Assembly (NCBI RefSeq): GCF_037975245.1
Contig: NC_092577.1
Location: 6,045,001-6,109,000, forward strand
Direction: 5' to 3'
Source of the DNA: Apostichopus japonicus
Taxonomy: Eukaryota; Echinodermata; Holothuroidea; Aspidochirotida; Stichopodidae
DNA length: 64,000 nucleotides
The position numbers were made by a program, and so were the translations under genes. Under the pieces are notes generated by a model, which ran no database searches, was not told where the DNA came from, and worked only from the letters and a program-made list of their open reading frames with translations. Of the stretch, positions 30,240-43,309 are shown one piece after another; within the stretch, counting starts at the first letter, position 1, and each line of letters opens with the position of its first letter.

Positions 30240-32130
30240 TTATCGATTCTTTATGATATTCATAAAAAAATTGTAGGCTATTAGCTTGACTAGTGGATTT
30301 TCATTTCAAATAGTGAGCAAAAGTTGATTTTTCAAATCTATCAATTTGCTCAGTAATGTATATTTATTATAATACAGCAATGTAAAGCTTATATAGGTAA
30401 CTAAACAGCTCATTTCACTGCTTATTGTGGCTACGGTCCTGTATATATTAACTATATAACATATTTAAAAGTACATATAGTACGTTAGGATAGGTATATA
30501 CAGGTATATCAGATCGTAGAGACCCAAATAGAGATGTCGTGTTTTTATTGAAGACAACACACTAGTGTCTTAAAACGCACGGAACGTTTACTTAAAGTAC
30601 TATTGATCAGTGGCAAAATAGCCTTGCTATAACCACAAGTAGCCTATCCAGTATCAATACATATATATCATGGCTAAATATCTTTAGTTTGTCATTTTTT
30701 TTTGCCAACCATGTCCCGTCCCTCGAAAATAGTTTTTTTTTTGGGGGGGGGGGCGGGGAGAGACATCTCCTTGCCTACACCCATCATCCCCCACCCTTCT
30801 GGCTACTGGAATGAATTAAATTACTCCGAAATCATGGGACTTAAGCTAAGACATTTTCACAAATTTTCTCTGATATTCTTGTTTTTCGAAAACATTATTT
30901 TTCCGAAAGAAATTCAGCCTCATAGGGGGTGCAGGAGCGTATCATTTTGAGTTATTCTTGCTATATTGTATAATGCTTTGATTTACAAGGGGATCAAGGT
31001 GGGACCCTTGTGTACGCCCATGTCTGAATGGGTGCATCAAGTCACAGATTAGTGGCTTAGAATGTGCTCAGATAGATACTGTGCCAAAGAGGGAAATGTT
31101 TAGAATGGAATAGTTGAAAGTAATTATAATATGGATGACCATTATTTGAGTTTCATAGCAAATTTATAGACAATTACACCTTTATGGTAATAACCAACAA
31201 TTGATATGCAAAGATACAGCTTTGAAATGTTCCATTCTTCATGTCTTGGTTAGGTTAACCCTAATCATAACTTATTTTTGGTTACATATATATGGATATA
31301 AGCATACTCTATTTTAATACTCTTTCTATTGAATTAAGGTAATTGTTTGATATTTTATTATATACATGTATATATAATCAGATACGTAATCTACTCTGCT
31401 TGCCTCTGATTGGCTTTCCGTTCCTGTTAATTAGTTAGATTACATAGCAGATCTCTGTTGCACATCGACCTTACTGAAGATTATGTACACTACATAGTAA
31501 CAGCAACAAGTATCATTGTGAACTTTATTCTGCCAATTACTTCGCCTACAGCCCTTCTGTACAACCTTATAGTAATATTGACCAAATTCAGAGCACTAAC
31601 ATGGAGCTTGCAGTGATGTGTCTGTGTCTGGAGGGGGATGGTGGGGGTAGATATTAGCAATATTATTTAAAATAATTAAAGAACCCCGCAAAAGTGCACC
31701 CCTTCGTGATACGAAATTATCTTTTCTAATAAAAGTGACCCCTTATAAATTTGTAACTTTGTAAAAATGCCCTTTTTTAACATTATGATGTACTAATTTG
31801 TTGAATACGTTAATACAATTACAATTAGAATTACTCTTTTGTGAAAACAGAACATTCAATGTTGTATTTTGTGGAACGGCATGCACAGAAAACAGTTTTG
31901 CCGGAAAGTTTATATGTAACTTGGTGGTCTTTAGCCCCACTGCCCATTGGAGTGTGCCCCCCAACCCCCACCCCTACACTCCTCATGATTTAAAACTCTT
32001 CCGCCGTCCCTGGTAAAACAAGATAGTGGAAAGACGAAAAAATTCCCAACTAGGCAGAAATTGTTCAGTTTTATTAGAAAAGAACAAAAGAGAATTGAAT
32101 CCAGTAATATCATTCAAATAAATTCGACAA
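30240..32130. other. Gene-less stretch with repeat fragments
   Basis: It holds the second copy of the diverged duplication (about 30645-30960). A hAT right end, CTTGTGTACGCCCATG, lies near 31010, and another, CTCTTCCGCCGTCCCTG, near 32000. No matching left ends or target duplications were found, so these are truncated copies. No gene is supported. Confidence 0.45.
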
Positions 32131-32135
32131 TGCAA

Positions 32136-32215
32136 AATATTTATCAGATTATTCAATTTGATAAGATTATTCAATATTTATCACGTTAATCAATATTTAT
32201 CAGATTATTCAACAC
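32136..32215. repeat. Short tandem ATTTATCAGATTATTCAA repeat
   Basis: Three to four imperfect units of about 26 bp carrying TATTTATCAGATTATTCAA. Confidence 0.6.
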
Positions 32216-32856
32216 TCTCATAACCAAGGTTGGTGTTTGATCTGTCTAGTTTTAATTTTCACCCTTATTAAGAATGAGATGGTCAAGCGCCCTCGAAAGT
32301 AAAAGGTTATTCGTCCGCGAGTTGGTGGTCGTTTATACACCGAATATGACATACACCCTCAATTAGGTTGACACCAGCACACGATTAGGTTGGTAATGGT
32401 AAAGGGTTAGTTATTGATAGAATAAATAAAGCATTTTTAAGGATCAAGTTGCTGTAACATTTTCAGAATAAATAGATATGTTGATTGGTATTTTCTCGCA
32501 AGGAATGATGAACCGAAGTTCTACACGCCATGTAATGAACTCACAGAATAAAGTCGTTCGATATTTGATCGAGTCATTTTGATTTCAATGGGCCTTTCCA
32601 GCGTCCTATCCAATGGTGCTGTCATATAAGTCCTAATACGATAATTATAATATAAGATATTTAAGATAAGATAAGAAAAAAGATAAGATAATTAAAGTGA
32701 AAACTGGTGTCACCAAGCCCCCCGCCCCCTCCCAAAAAAAAAAATGGAAAACCGTGTTTACTGATCACTTTGAGCCTCGTTGCTGTGTATGCGCAAGGTG
32801 ACACTATGGAATCTGGAATCAAAAAATGACGATATGTTCTCCCCTAAAGCTGGTGT

Positions 32857-32963
32857 GTGTATATATGACACTATCAGATTATTTTTACCAATAGCAGCAG
32901 GTTAAAGTTAGTTCGTGTATATATGACACTATCATATTATATTTACCAATAACAGCAGGTTTA
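32857..32963. repeat. 58-bp tandem pair
   Basis: GTGTATATATGACACTATCA ... ACCAATAGCAGCAGGTT occurs twice, 58 bp apart. A GATAAG-rich run lies just upstream at about 32650-32690. Confidence 0.75.
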
Positions 32964-32999
32964 ATGCTCGTAACTGCACTCATTAGTTTAATCTCTGCG

Positions 33000-34790
33000 G
33001 AAGAAAACTTCATCACCACCAACAACAACAAAAAGCTAAGATTTAAAGAGCCACGGAAGTATTTCCGAAAGAACTTCCGCGAGGAGACTGATCTAGGGAT
33101 AATGTCGAGCGCCCTGTAAAATAAAGATTTACAGCAGATCTAGAAGCTTGAAACATTTCGTGTTAGTCAAAACGTATTTCCAAATTTAAATTATAATCTT
33201 ATGTATCATACTGTTTTTATCTCCCTTTTATTCGTCCAGAACTTGTGTTCATGCTTTGATTAACTATTTGCCATGTCGATGAAACACAGTTTTGTGTAAA
33301 TTCGTTTACGCTATAGTTTGGTACAAACTACACGTTGTCACCCATCTTCAATTGAGTCGCTAAGTAACTAGTGTAGAGGGAAACATTATATTTTAAAAGA
33401 GAATGGGTGTAATGAATACGGATATCGATATTAACGCGATATATTTGTAGTTAACACACACATTATATTTGTTTTGGACATGTCAAGTTAGTTATTGCTA
33501 GTACTGCAAAAACGTTGCTGCTACGCAGAATGATATCGGGCGCAGAAGCGCCATAAGAAATCTCTGGTAATAATGTATGAGTGACGTTGCTCGTGTCAAT
33601 ATGTTACAATAAATCACTGTACGAAATACATAGGGTAATAATATGATATCAGTAATGATGTGTAACAACAACTCATGATGTACACCCTACAATGGGACTA
33701 TAGAACTGAATATTGAATATTTATATTGAAAATTACAATTGATCAAGCTATAGACACACTTCTAGATTTGTAATGCAGATTAGTCCAGTTCCAACCTCCA
33801 AAACTATTTGCTCTTTTTTCTTTTATTCTAAACAGGATTTTAATGAACGCAAGCATGTTAATAGTTTAAAGTCAATAATTTTTTTCAAAAGTATTAAGAT
33901 CCTGTCAAGACAGTAATAATCGACTAAATAGACATTATCATGTGTCAAATAGGGGATTGATGTTAAGGTAACATAGCAATGTAAACTGGACACAGGTGAC
34001 CATAATTCGTCTTCTCTAGCATGTTTGGAGCCAATACTGATCGCTTTTATGGTAATTACAAGTGATATGTGTGAGGATAGCTTTGAAGTATTGAAATTGT
34101 CTTGCATCTTCTGCTGTCCATCGGCCTGGGTGAATTCAGGATTTGGAAAAGGCTCCCCAGAAACGTAACAATTTTGACGTGAAATGTGTAATTCTGAGGC
34201 AAAGTTATTTCAATATAAATGCAAATAACTACCTGTTACCACCCCTTCCACCTTTCCAGATCCGTGTCCTGTACCAGGTACCAATTTACGTTTTCTTTTC
34301 CATAAGTAAACGTGCCGAGGGTGACTTATTTGATCAATATATCAGATAAATATCATTATCAACGACCGTATCAAATCTGCTTGTTGCTGATCGGTTAATC
34401 TTTTTAGCTGACTTATTTATAACCTACTCACCATATCTTCTTCTCTCATATTAAGCAATAAATATATTTTTACACAATGTAAACAACAAGTATTGTGAAC
34501 TTTGTGCTGTCATTAACTCACCAAGGTATTGGATCAGACTTCATTCTGATTATATGACCCTCCCTAAGGAGGGTGGTTTTATTGACAAATTTATAACGTA
34601 ATATTAATATTCATTCAATATTAACATAATCTTCATAAGCCCCATGCAAAGTATGTCAAATTAAGGGCGCTTTGTAAAGATAGTTTATGGTTTATGATAG
34701 TATTTGTCGGATCGTGGAATTTTATTAGAAGAGAGAAAACAAGCTAGAAGTAATTCTAGTTTAATAATAAATCATTATAAGAGCTACAAG
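33000..34790. other. Gene-less stretch
   Basis: No coding, RNA or repeat feature could be supported. Short ORFs here lack family motifs and splice support. Confidence 0.4.
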
Positions 34791-34798
34791 CATTGTAA

Positions 34799-35335
34799 GT
34801 CGACTAAACACCGTAAAGTATACAACTCAAGCGACCAAACACAGAGAAGTATATAACTCGAGCGACGAAACACAGTAAAGTATATAACTCAATCGACCAA
34901 ACACAGTAAAGTATATAACTCAATCGACCAAACACAATAAAGTAAATAACTCAAGCGACCTAACACAATAAAGTATATAACTCAAGCGACCAAACACAGT
35001 AAAGTATAAAACTCAATCGACCAAACACAGTAAAGTATAGAACTCAAGCGACGAAACACAGTAAAGTATATAACTCAAGCGACCTAACACAATAAGGTAA
35101 ATAACTCAAGCGACCTAACACAATAAAGTAAATAACTCAAGCGACCTAACACAGAGAAGTATATAACTCAAGCGACCAAACACAGTAAAGTATAAAACTC
35201 AATCGACCAAACACAGTAAAGTATATAACTCAAGCGACGAAGCACAGTAAAGTATATAACTCAAGCGACCTAACACAGTAAAGAAAAAACTCAATCGACC
35301 TAACACAGTAAAGTATATAACTCAAGCGTTCAATC
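34799..35335. repeat. 31-bp minisatellite
   Basis: About 17 units of AACACAGTAAAGTATATAAC / TCAAGCGACCA with variants (CAATCGACCA, GACGAA, AGAGAAG). It is moderately homogenised and non-coding. Confidence 0.9.
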
Positions 35336-35339
35336 CGAA

Positions 35340-37470
35340 TACACTTGATTTTACAAGACCTGTAATAGTACGTATGGTTCATGTAGTGCACAGTCCTACT
35401 ATGGATAAATACAAACATGTAAGTACTAGTAAGAAAATTTCAAGGTACGGTGGAGGACATTGCCAATATGAACATTACTTGCGAAAGATCACGTGATGTG
35501 CGTTATTTTTGTTTCTGCAGACGATGCAGATGATGAAAAACCGTATTTTTATGCGTTGATCGGAACCGACCGACTCGAAGATGTGAAATTGAAGGCAACA
35601 TTTAAATAGTAACAATTATGAGTTCTTACTTCACCATAATATAACAATAGTGGATATGATAGAAAATAGAAAGATAAAACGGTATCAGAAAGAAACAAAA
35701 ACAGTACGAAACATGGACTCTTGCACCTTCATCAGACGAATCAGGTGTTTTGAAAACATCTCTGTTTTCTATCATTCATCCATTCAATGTCTCATTAAGC
35801 ACTATATAGTCATGTATAATTATGTTATGTATGTATAGGACATTTAATTAGCTACAACAATAATTATATTAATAGGAAATGAGCATTGTTGACTGGAGTT
35901 GGAATCTTATTTTACAATCCAGTCATTTCAGTGATGTGCTCATCAAATTCCAGCTTTAGATTTGACTGAACAGACCACTTTAATTTAAAATAGGCTAAGT
36001 CTCATTCGTGTTTAATTGTAAAATACCTCAAACATCACATATGAGATAACTTATATATTACATTCACTCCTATAGCAGGGAATGGATGGGTGTGTTCCCA
36101 AGCAGAGTCTATGACTAGACAAACCAAAGTGAAGCAATGACCTAACAAGCATGTTCATTGATTATAGAAGGAGGGGGAAATGGAAGTGGTTAATGGTTAA
36201 TATGAAGTCATTATTTTCTCTTAATTTACAAATTATTTTTTTTTTAAGTAGTTGGCTTCATCTTGTGTGTTGTTTACTTGTAAATATGGCGTTATTCAGG
36301 AGTCTTACGCGGTATTCTTTAGAAAAAAAGACGTTCCTTGTGAAGATCAAATATTTGAATTTTCTTCCAAATAACTAAAATAGCATAACGTAAAATAAAT
36401 TGCCTTTAAAGACAAAACAATATTAACCGTAGTTGGACATCCGATATAACAGAGGCGCTTTAGTTTGATGGTCGTCATTGCCACAAAAAAAAAATACTCT
36501 TGATATTAAATGTTTTTAACAAGAACATAGCATAACATAAAATGAATTACTAGAAATATCTTGTAAGTATGTACGACAATAACAAATGATTGAAATACAT
36601 GAAATCGACTAAGAGCGAAATAGTTTGATTCGTTCTCCGGTCGTAAGTAATTATTGCCTTAAATATTATAAATGATCTAGTCATACCCCTACAACTCCTC
36701 ATTCCTAAATATACTTGAGTTCATTCAGACATATCAAATAAAAGGAGTGGTTGTATTGATAAATAACGACATTACTACAATGTAAAATAAGTCTTTAGAC
36801 AATTACTCTGAATGTGTAAGTCAATAACACTAGATTGAAACTCTTGAATAAACTGACATGGGTCACTTGTCTTTCTTTGGTTGTAACTAATATTGTAATA
36901 TGTATTGAGTATATCATTCATTTCTCCATTAACCTCCCCACTCAATCTCCATCCCACCCACGTACACACACACATGACCAATATGACAACTCTGGTCTAT
37001 TATATCTTATTACGTTGTTGATTTGCGATCTTCTTAGATGCATTCTAACATCTTACACTGAGATTAGCTTGATCATACCATGTCACATGAGGAAATGTAC
37101 AACATTTAACTAGTATCCAAAGTTCATTTTAGCAAACGGTCGATGTCACTAAAGAAATTTTTATTTTTATACTGTGCATTTTGTAGCAATGCATTGAAAT
37201 CTTCTGACGTCCTCACATTGACTTAAAGTTGACCTAGCTAGGGTGACGGTCCACTCTCAAAATCTCAATACAGGAGTTAAGTAGCTGATATTAGACGTTC
37301 ATGTCACGGAAGCTTGAAACCTAGGAATAGAGAAATACAATAAATTATTGTTGAACGGTATAGTAGGAGAGTGTTCGCGTCAGTGATTCACGTTGATACT
37401 GTCATGTAATTCACATTTAAAGAAATTTGTACCAGAATGAGACAAACTTCTTCCAAGCTTTAAACCACTT
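35340..37470. other. Gene-less stretch left of NLR gene 2 exons
   Basis: AT-rich with no supported gene. If NLR gene 2 continues past the exon at 37848, its last exon or 3' UTR would fall here, but no exon could be recognised. Confidence 0.4.
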
Positions 37471-37476
37471 TTTAAG

Positions 37477-37690
37477 TGGGGTCAGAGACAGGTTTAGTGG
37501 ATAGGTAAGTGATGGGGTCAGCTACAGAGTTAGTAAATAGGTAAGTGATGGGGTCAGTGACAGAGTTAGTGATTAGGTAAGTGATGGGGTCGGTGGCAGG
37601 GTTAGTGAATAGATATGTGATGGGGTCAGTGACAGGGTTATTGTATATGTATGTGATAGGGTCAGTGACAGGGTTAGTGAATAGGTAAGG
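37477..37690. repeat. 36-bp minisatellite beside NLR gene 2
   Basis: About six units of GTGATGGGGTCAGTGACAGA / GTTAGTGAATAGGTAA. As 36 is divisible by three, it gives an open minus-strand frame repeating TNPVTDPITYLF, but it has no start or splice support and is best read as non-coding. Confidence 0.88.
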
Positions 37691-37847
37691 AAAATGATAA
37701 AGGAGACCTGACAAAGTATCGTACTATTTTCTGGGTAACTAAAACATACTAATGAATATTGATTAAAACTATAATTAATCGTTACATCAAATCAAGGCAA
37801 AGGCAAAGACCAAAACCATTAATCTTAGTCTTGTAAACTGAACTCAC

Positions 37848-37895
37848 CACTCTAATGTAGTCTTCTTCAGTGAGATCAGTGTTGTCGATTTTGTG
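37848..37895 (-). CDS. NLR gene 2, C-terminal exon (HKIDNTDLTEEDYIRV)
   Basis: 48 bp between acceptor TTTTAATTTTCCAG and donor GTG|GTGAGT, phase 0 in and out. It joins the previous exon as ...GTWQ-HKIDNTDLTEEDYIRV. If the donor is not used, the frame runs on for 21 more codons to a stop at 37784-37782, which could be the true end of the protein. Confidence 0.65.
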
Positions 37896-38204
37896 CTGGA
37901 AAATTAAAACAAATTTAACACTCAGATCACGACAGCGTGGCGTAAGGTACTTCTATCTTCATGCGATTACATTTCAACATTAACTCATATTTTCATTTAC
38001 GCTGTTGCGTTGATGTCAACCTAAAGTATTGCTAAAAATCTCTAAAAATCAACGCAATATGATTAGGAAAAGAAATCCACCAGGGAATTTCTGACAGAAA
38101 GAAATTTGACATAGTAGAAATAATGATGTAATGTTCTTTTATAAAATGATGAAAAGAATTCATGCATCACGTTATTGATATGATTTAATTAAACTGATCC
38201 ATAC

Positions 38205-38263
38205 CTGCCAAGTACCAGAGGTGAGATTCAAACGATACCAAACTTCTGATGGATACCATAAAA
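38205..38263 (-). CDS. NLR gene 2 exon (WYPSEVWYRLNLTSGTWQ)
   Basis: 59 bp after a strong acceptor (TCCATCTCTTTTCAG), donor CAG|GTATGG. It enters in phase 1 and leaves in phase 0, as its neighbours require. It encodes VLWYPSEVWYRLNLTSGTWQ across the junction. Confidence 0.7.
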
Positions 38264-38683
38264 CTGAAAAGAGATGGAAATGTCTCACATTTAGTAAAAT
38301 AACTTATTTTCTAAGGACCATCCTTTAGATCTTAAGCACAAAACTTTAGTCGTACAATTACAGGGATGTCATACCAAGTATCTGACGTCATACAAAGCAC
38401 AATGACGTCACACCTATCTGTCATGATTTCATCATTAGATACCACAACCATTGGTATATATACACTGATCAATTGTTTTACGTATTTTATTCGTGTAGAT
38501 TTCTTAAAAGGTGTTTAATAATTAGAGGGATGCTAGTCATTGTTTAAGCAAAGAATACATTACAAATGAAGCACTGCACGTTTGTTACCAGTGTCAATGT
38601 AACAAGTATTTTAACACTAAGTCTGTTGTTATTATAAAATGTATATTCAGATAAAGTATTATTTTCATGATTTTAGCAATTAC

Positions 38684-38760
38684 CTTCAACATTGTTTTCA
38701 GTTAATGACGTCAATAGTGCACGACGATGAAATCCGACGGGTAACAACGAATAGTTAAAT
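38684..38760 (-). CDS. NLR gene 2 exon (FNYSLLPVGFHRRALL)
   Basis: 77 bp between acceptor TTTTTTCTCCACAG and donor GAAG|GTAATT. It enters in phase 2 and leaves in phase 1. It encodes FNYSLLPVGFHRRALLTSLT and ENNVE, continuing the YHTPFER end of the preceding exon. Confidence 0.7.
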
Positions 38761-38972
38761 CTGTGGAGAAAAAATAAACATCGAAAATAGAACAATGATT
38801 TAACTTGGAATTTCCTGCGATTTAAATTGTTGTTTTTTAAACTTGGGATTACCAACAAATACTGCCATTGAATCCAGGGTCTTCGGTATACCGTATACAG
38901 GTTTGTACCAGGGCCTCTGCATGTACGAACATTTACAAGATGATACATCAGCCCAGTAGAGTAGGTCCTGAC

Positions 38973-39355
38973 CATGAGCGTAGGAACCCAATTTGAATGG
39001 GGGGTGGTTGTAACGATACACCTGAAAATGTAATTTCGCTGAAGCCCCCCTCACTTTTGAACCTCGTGTTCGTTAGAAGGAAAGCATGGAATTCTAACTG
39101 TGTCAAAACTCCACAATAGTAATGCCAGGTTATAATCAGGCAAGCTTAGGATGTTAGTCTAATTAACAGAAGCTGAATTTTGTACGGAACCAATGATTCT
39201 CATCAAAAATATTATTGCAGTTTAGTTTTGTTTGTTGGCAGTGCTTGAAACAATATCAGCATATTGTCTGAATTTCGGTAAAATGTCTTCTTGTTTTTGT
39301 TTTGTGGTGGGGAGGGGTGGGTTATAGTCACCTATCCCCGACTCCTTCGCCTATG
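38973..39355. mobile_element. Decayed hAT MITE in an NLR gene 2 intron
   Basis: The left end CATGAGCGTAGGAACCC and right end (reverse-complemented) CATAGGCGAAGGAGTCGG face each other over 383 bp with G-rich subterminal tracts. It is the same family as fragments near 12.8 and 26.8 kb. No target duplication was found. Confidence 0.5.
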
Positions 39356-39373
39356 ATACTGGCGGTAACTTAC

Positions 39374-39553
39374 CTCTCAAAAGGAGTATGATAATCTTTT
39401 AGATGACTGGGGTATGTCATCACTACCACTAACGAGAGAAGGCGCATATAGGGAAGCTGTAGCATTCGTAGTATTCGTATACCTACAAATGCCCCGAAGT
39501 AAATAAGTATTGTAATCAGCAATTTTGACATAACTACTTCAGTGAATCGCAAT
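39374..39553 (-). CDS. NLR gene 2 LRR-region exon
   Basis: 180 bp, phase 2 in and out, ending at GAGAG|GTAAGT. It encodes LRFTEVVMSKLLITILIYFG, then LRMLQLPYMRLLSLVVVM and YHTPFER, leucine-rich as expected for the ligand-sensing tail. The donor is strong. The acceptor (AATGACAG) is weak, so the 5' edge is chosen only because it satisfies the phase. Confidence 0.55.
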
Positions 39554-39990
39554 CTGTCATTGCACATTCATGTGAAACCTTTTCGTCATTCCAACAGACA
39601 GGAGTAATACAGTGTCATTCTTGAACAAAATGATTTTGTGTAAAAAGTTATCTATACTGGTAAACATGCCTGCGGTGTTGTCCTGTCGTTGTACTCTTAC
39701 TACTCACTTCCACAGGTGCTTTTATTAATGATGAACTAAGAAAGCTTACTCGAAGAACCACTCGAAATAAGATAAATTTATCTAATGCCATATGTTTATG
39801 TACTCCTCCATTTTACACCGGCCTACATACATTTATGTGCGGCATTTCTTTACCTACTACTCCATGTTACACTGGTCCACTCAGTCTTTATTTAGCCTCA
39901 AGAGGGACACTCCAAGAGAGTTCCCTTCGCCAGACTGCGACAGACACAATGTACTTGTTATGAAAAAGATCTTCAAGATGCATTATTTAC

Positions 39991-40199
39991 CTTACTGTTT
40001 TCAGATTTTTACACTTTGCTATAAAGCTGAGTATTCCATCCAACTCAATTTCTGTCATTTCGTGTCCGTTTTGCTCAAACCAAAGTTGCTCAACGTTCTC
40101 TAGTATTGGAATACGAAGTTGAGATTTAAGAACAATATGATTGGTTAAGACATCTACTGACTGGAAAGACTCAAAGAGATATAAACTTGAAACTGGTAT
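39991..40199 (-). CDS. NLR gene 2 exon after the NACHT exon
   Basis: 209 bp between acceptor TTTCATTACAG and donor GTAAG|GTAAAT, phase 0 in, phase 2 out, open in the required frame only. It encodes IPVSSLYLFESFQSVDVLTN, then LENVEQLWFEQNG and FIAKCKNLKTV, a leucine-rich beginning of the LRR-like tail. Confidence 0.72.
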
Positions 40200-40790
40200 C
40201 TGTAATGAAAGAATAAGTAGACCGATTATTAATAGTATTTTTATTGATTAATCATCAATCAACAGTTAATTTTACTGAATATTCATATCTGATATGTGGC
40301 ACAATCATCGCAGTTTTTTATTGTCTAAGTTCCTTTATAATGGTCGAGCAATTTACATCATCTGATCTTTAACAACGTAGTGTTTTCGAAATTATAATTC
40401 GTTCTGTGAAATCACATGATCAGAATCGATAGATTTGAGTTGTTCATGCGCACATAATAAATGCTCGTGGATATTGCAGCAGTATCATGTTACCTCTATA
40501 TGAACAGTTACTGTAGTTTTCATTCTTCTGGTTATATATTAACGATGCATTTAATCCTCATGACTATAGGAGATTGGCGGGAAATGTTGAATATTAAAAC
40601 CAGTGTGTTTGTTGGTTTCCTTACTTTTTAACATTTCATATATTTTCTTTTATAAACGATAGATATTTTCAAGCATTTACATAGCGTTCACAACATGTGC
40701 ACACCATACATACAGTGGTGTGCCTTATGACACATTGCGCTCTACCTTGTAACCAGTTCTTCAGAATGGTAAATTTATTCTATAATATAC

Positions 40791-42322
40791 CTTTTCTCTA
40801 GCACCGATGTTTATCAGTTGTAAAACAGATCTCTGCATCACCCTAGTATCTTGATTCCTCATCTGTAATGTTCTGGAACAGATTTCTCTCAGATTGTCTT
40901 TAATGCCATCTACCTTTCCACGTTGTTCAAGTAAACACAACATCACAAAGACATCTCCACATTCTACATGGCTCAGATAATCTAATATGTGTTTTGCACA
41001 TGCAGGATTTAAGCCACACGCAAATCGGTAGAGGTACTGGAAGGTAAAAGGATCCAAGTCCTCTAGTATTTCGAGTCCTTCGTCTCCATCAGACTTAATA
41101 TCGGGATCATCAATCTTAGCGATGACGTCAGCCAAATAATGAGCAGCGTACCAATCACAGTAAAGGTTGTGATAAAATTTGATAATTTTAATGACTTCAG
41201 AATTTGATAGAGTTTCTTCAGTTTGGTTTGATATTCTTTCCTCCTCTCGTAATATACCAATGCATACGAAAGTTTCAATGAAAGATTCTCCAATCTCTTT
41301 GATAAGTAAATCTTTCTTCCACTGAGGACTTTCTGATTGTAACTGAAGGCCCTGAAACGAAAGTCTATTAAACTCCTGGTTGTGTTTCTCACTCGTTACA
41401 AAGCCGCTGTCCATATTTGCACATTCCATCTTATTATCAAAATGACTATAAAGAGAGCTGATCACGTGACTGAAGAAACTGGTTATGGAGGTAAAATGCA
41501 ATAGCTCACTTTCAGTCTCGTGAGAGAGGTGAGCATACGTAACAAAGATTAGAGGGATCTGATAGAATTCAAAGAGGATTGAAGTACTTGGAAGCCATTC
41601 CTTGATAACATTCAGTGTTTCATCATCATTACCTGATGTTAATACTTCACGTACGTACCTTTCCTGTGTTTCAGTACTAAATCCCGTTAATCTTACACGG
41701 TTAGTCCAATCAACACATTCCTTAGGTATTTTACCTGATCGTGTTGTAACAATAAGTTTACATTTTGATAAGATTATTTTCTTGATGATACTCATGAAAT
41801 GGTTTGATAGGCTGTGGTGAGGGTACTCGTCAATCCCATCTAGCACAATCACTAAAGAGGTTTCTGCTTCACTAAGTATTTCTTCAATATCATCAATAGA
41901 AAATTTAGAGTCTTTGGATAAAACGAAACGTTTAATAGCCTCATAAATAGACGACACACCTGATAATTGTCTCATCTTAACTACAATCAATATGTTTACG
42001 TCACACAGACATGATTCCCCGTCATTAGCACACCACTCATACGTGAGTTGTAAGGTTAGGAATGATTTACCGGACCCTGGTTCACCTTCAATAATCCATC
42101 GGTTATCTTCCATTTCATTTTTGTTAAAAATGTCTTTGTAAGAATCTAGTTTCTGCCAGCGATGTTGATGTTTAGTCTGATCTTTAGAAAGATATTCAAC
42201 TCCTCCCTCGAGAAACAAACGTTGGACTTGATAGTGTTTCTCTAAGAAAGGGATTGGTCGGATGGAACGATGTGAATATTCATATTCCGTTTTTAGCTCT
42301 GCTTTGAATTGCTCCATACGGT
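40791..42322 (-). CDS. NACHT-domain exon of NLR-like receptor gene 2
   Basis: Main exon of a predicted cytosolic NOD-like receptor, paralogous to the exon at 367-1886. Open for 510 codons from acceptor TGACTTTTTCAG (AG at 42324-42323) to donor AAAAG|GTATAT (GT at 40790-40789), phase 1 in and phase 0 out, exactly as in gene 1. Counting five in-frame intron-derived residues before R6, Walker A is GEPGSGKS (84-91) and Walker B is VIVLDGIDEY (162-171). LIVTTRSG is the sensor-like strand. YHNLYCDWYAAHY and FQYLYRFACGLNPACAKHIL are the helical regions shared with gene 1. The sequence after the donor (VYYRINLPF, stop) is intronic. The consistent chain of downstream exons supports a real, probably intact gene. 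Confidence 0.88.
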
Positions 42323-42339
42323 CTGAAAAAGTCAAATGA

Positions 42340-43060
42340 AATGAAATAAAAAAAAATCATCGTAGAAAAGCAAACTATACATTTCATATGAATACCAGTA
42401 TATGAAATTACAGAGGAAGTTGTTTTACATCAACAGGTTTGTTCAGGAAATGAAAAAAAAATATATGCAAATGAGGAGGGAGAGGGGGTGGTCGGGACGC
42501 TTTAACTAGTTGGTTTGTGCAAAGGGTACCACTTAACCAATACAGAAGTTTCATAATATTTACTATACTATATTATGTGACATTTCTACTGCTATAATTC
42601 CCCAATGGGGATAATTTGTCGTTTAGAAAAGTTTAGAACCGAATATCTGTTCAGAATAGGATCAGTAACAACAATTTTCATCCACGTATAACCACTGTTA
42701 TACAGGGATCACAGCAATGTATCAGCCATTGTACATTGCTTTGCAGACATGGATCAATGCTTATGTGTAAACCTTAAGATTAATTTGAATAAGCGTAGGA
42801 GCCAACAAAATAACAATAATTAGATTGTTATTGGGCGTACACTTATGGAAGCCAAGTGTGAATATAAATAAGACGTATCAATTTGCAATTACTGAGGGGG
42901 ATGGGGGTGGCGTAACTACATGAGAAGTAAACGTGCCCCTCGCCAGAAGTAGATCGAGCTTTTGTAAATCCTTAAACAATACATGTCCTTCTTTTTCGTC
43001 AAACTGTTAATGGATATCAGGGTAACTACCCAATGGATTTGTTCATCTGTAAATCTAAAC
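42340..43060. other. Intron of NLR gene 2
   Basis: Spacer with short G-rich tracts and AAGCGTAGGAGCC (about 42790), a fragment of the hAT family seen at 12.8, 26.8 and 39.0 kb. No gene. Confidence 0.5.
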
Positions 43061-43064
43061 TTAC

Positions 43065-43164
43065 TTTTAAGTATGCCCTCTGCCAAGTTTGGTATTACTA
43101 GCGGATCGGACGCAGCGGCTGCATCCTCCTGCCCATCTTTTTCCTTTGATTTTCTGTCCATCAT
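43065..43164 (-). CDS. NLR gene 2, likely first coding exon
   Basis: From ATG ATG (43164) it encodes 33 residues, MMDRKSKEKDGQEDAAAASD then PLVIPNLAEGILK, plus one base, ending at AAAA|GTAAGT (GT at 43064-43063). The phase-1 end fits the NACHT exon and gives ...EGILK-N-RMEQFK. An in-frame stop lies upstream, so translation starts here unless an upstream splice joins. The segment is charged and low-complexity, with no CARD, death or pyrin fold visible. Confidence 0.6.
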
Positions 43165-43309
43165 AAATGTTCCTTTTGTGCGTTGGACGTAACTGCTGCG
43201 GAGTTTTAGATGTTAACCATGGAAACCATTGAGCCAGTTGTAAAGTTAAGTCCACCTGAGTCAATTTAGGTGAAAATAACGATTCCGAGATATTTATGTA
43301 ACATCTGTC

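Noticed and set aside
37472-37714. Minus-strand ORF repeating TNPVTDPITYLF
   Set aside because: It is the translation of a 36-bp minisatellite whose length is divisible by three.
38973-39355. A complete hAT with target duplication in the NLR intron
   Set aside because: The ends pair, but the flanking 8-mers (GTCCTGAC and ATACTGGC) do not match, so only a decayed element is claimed.
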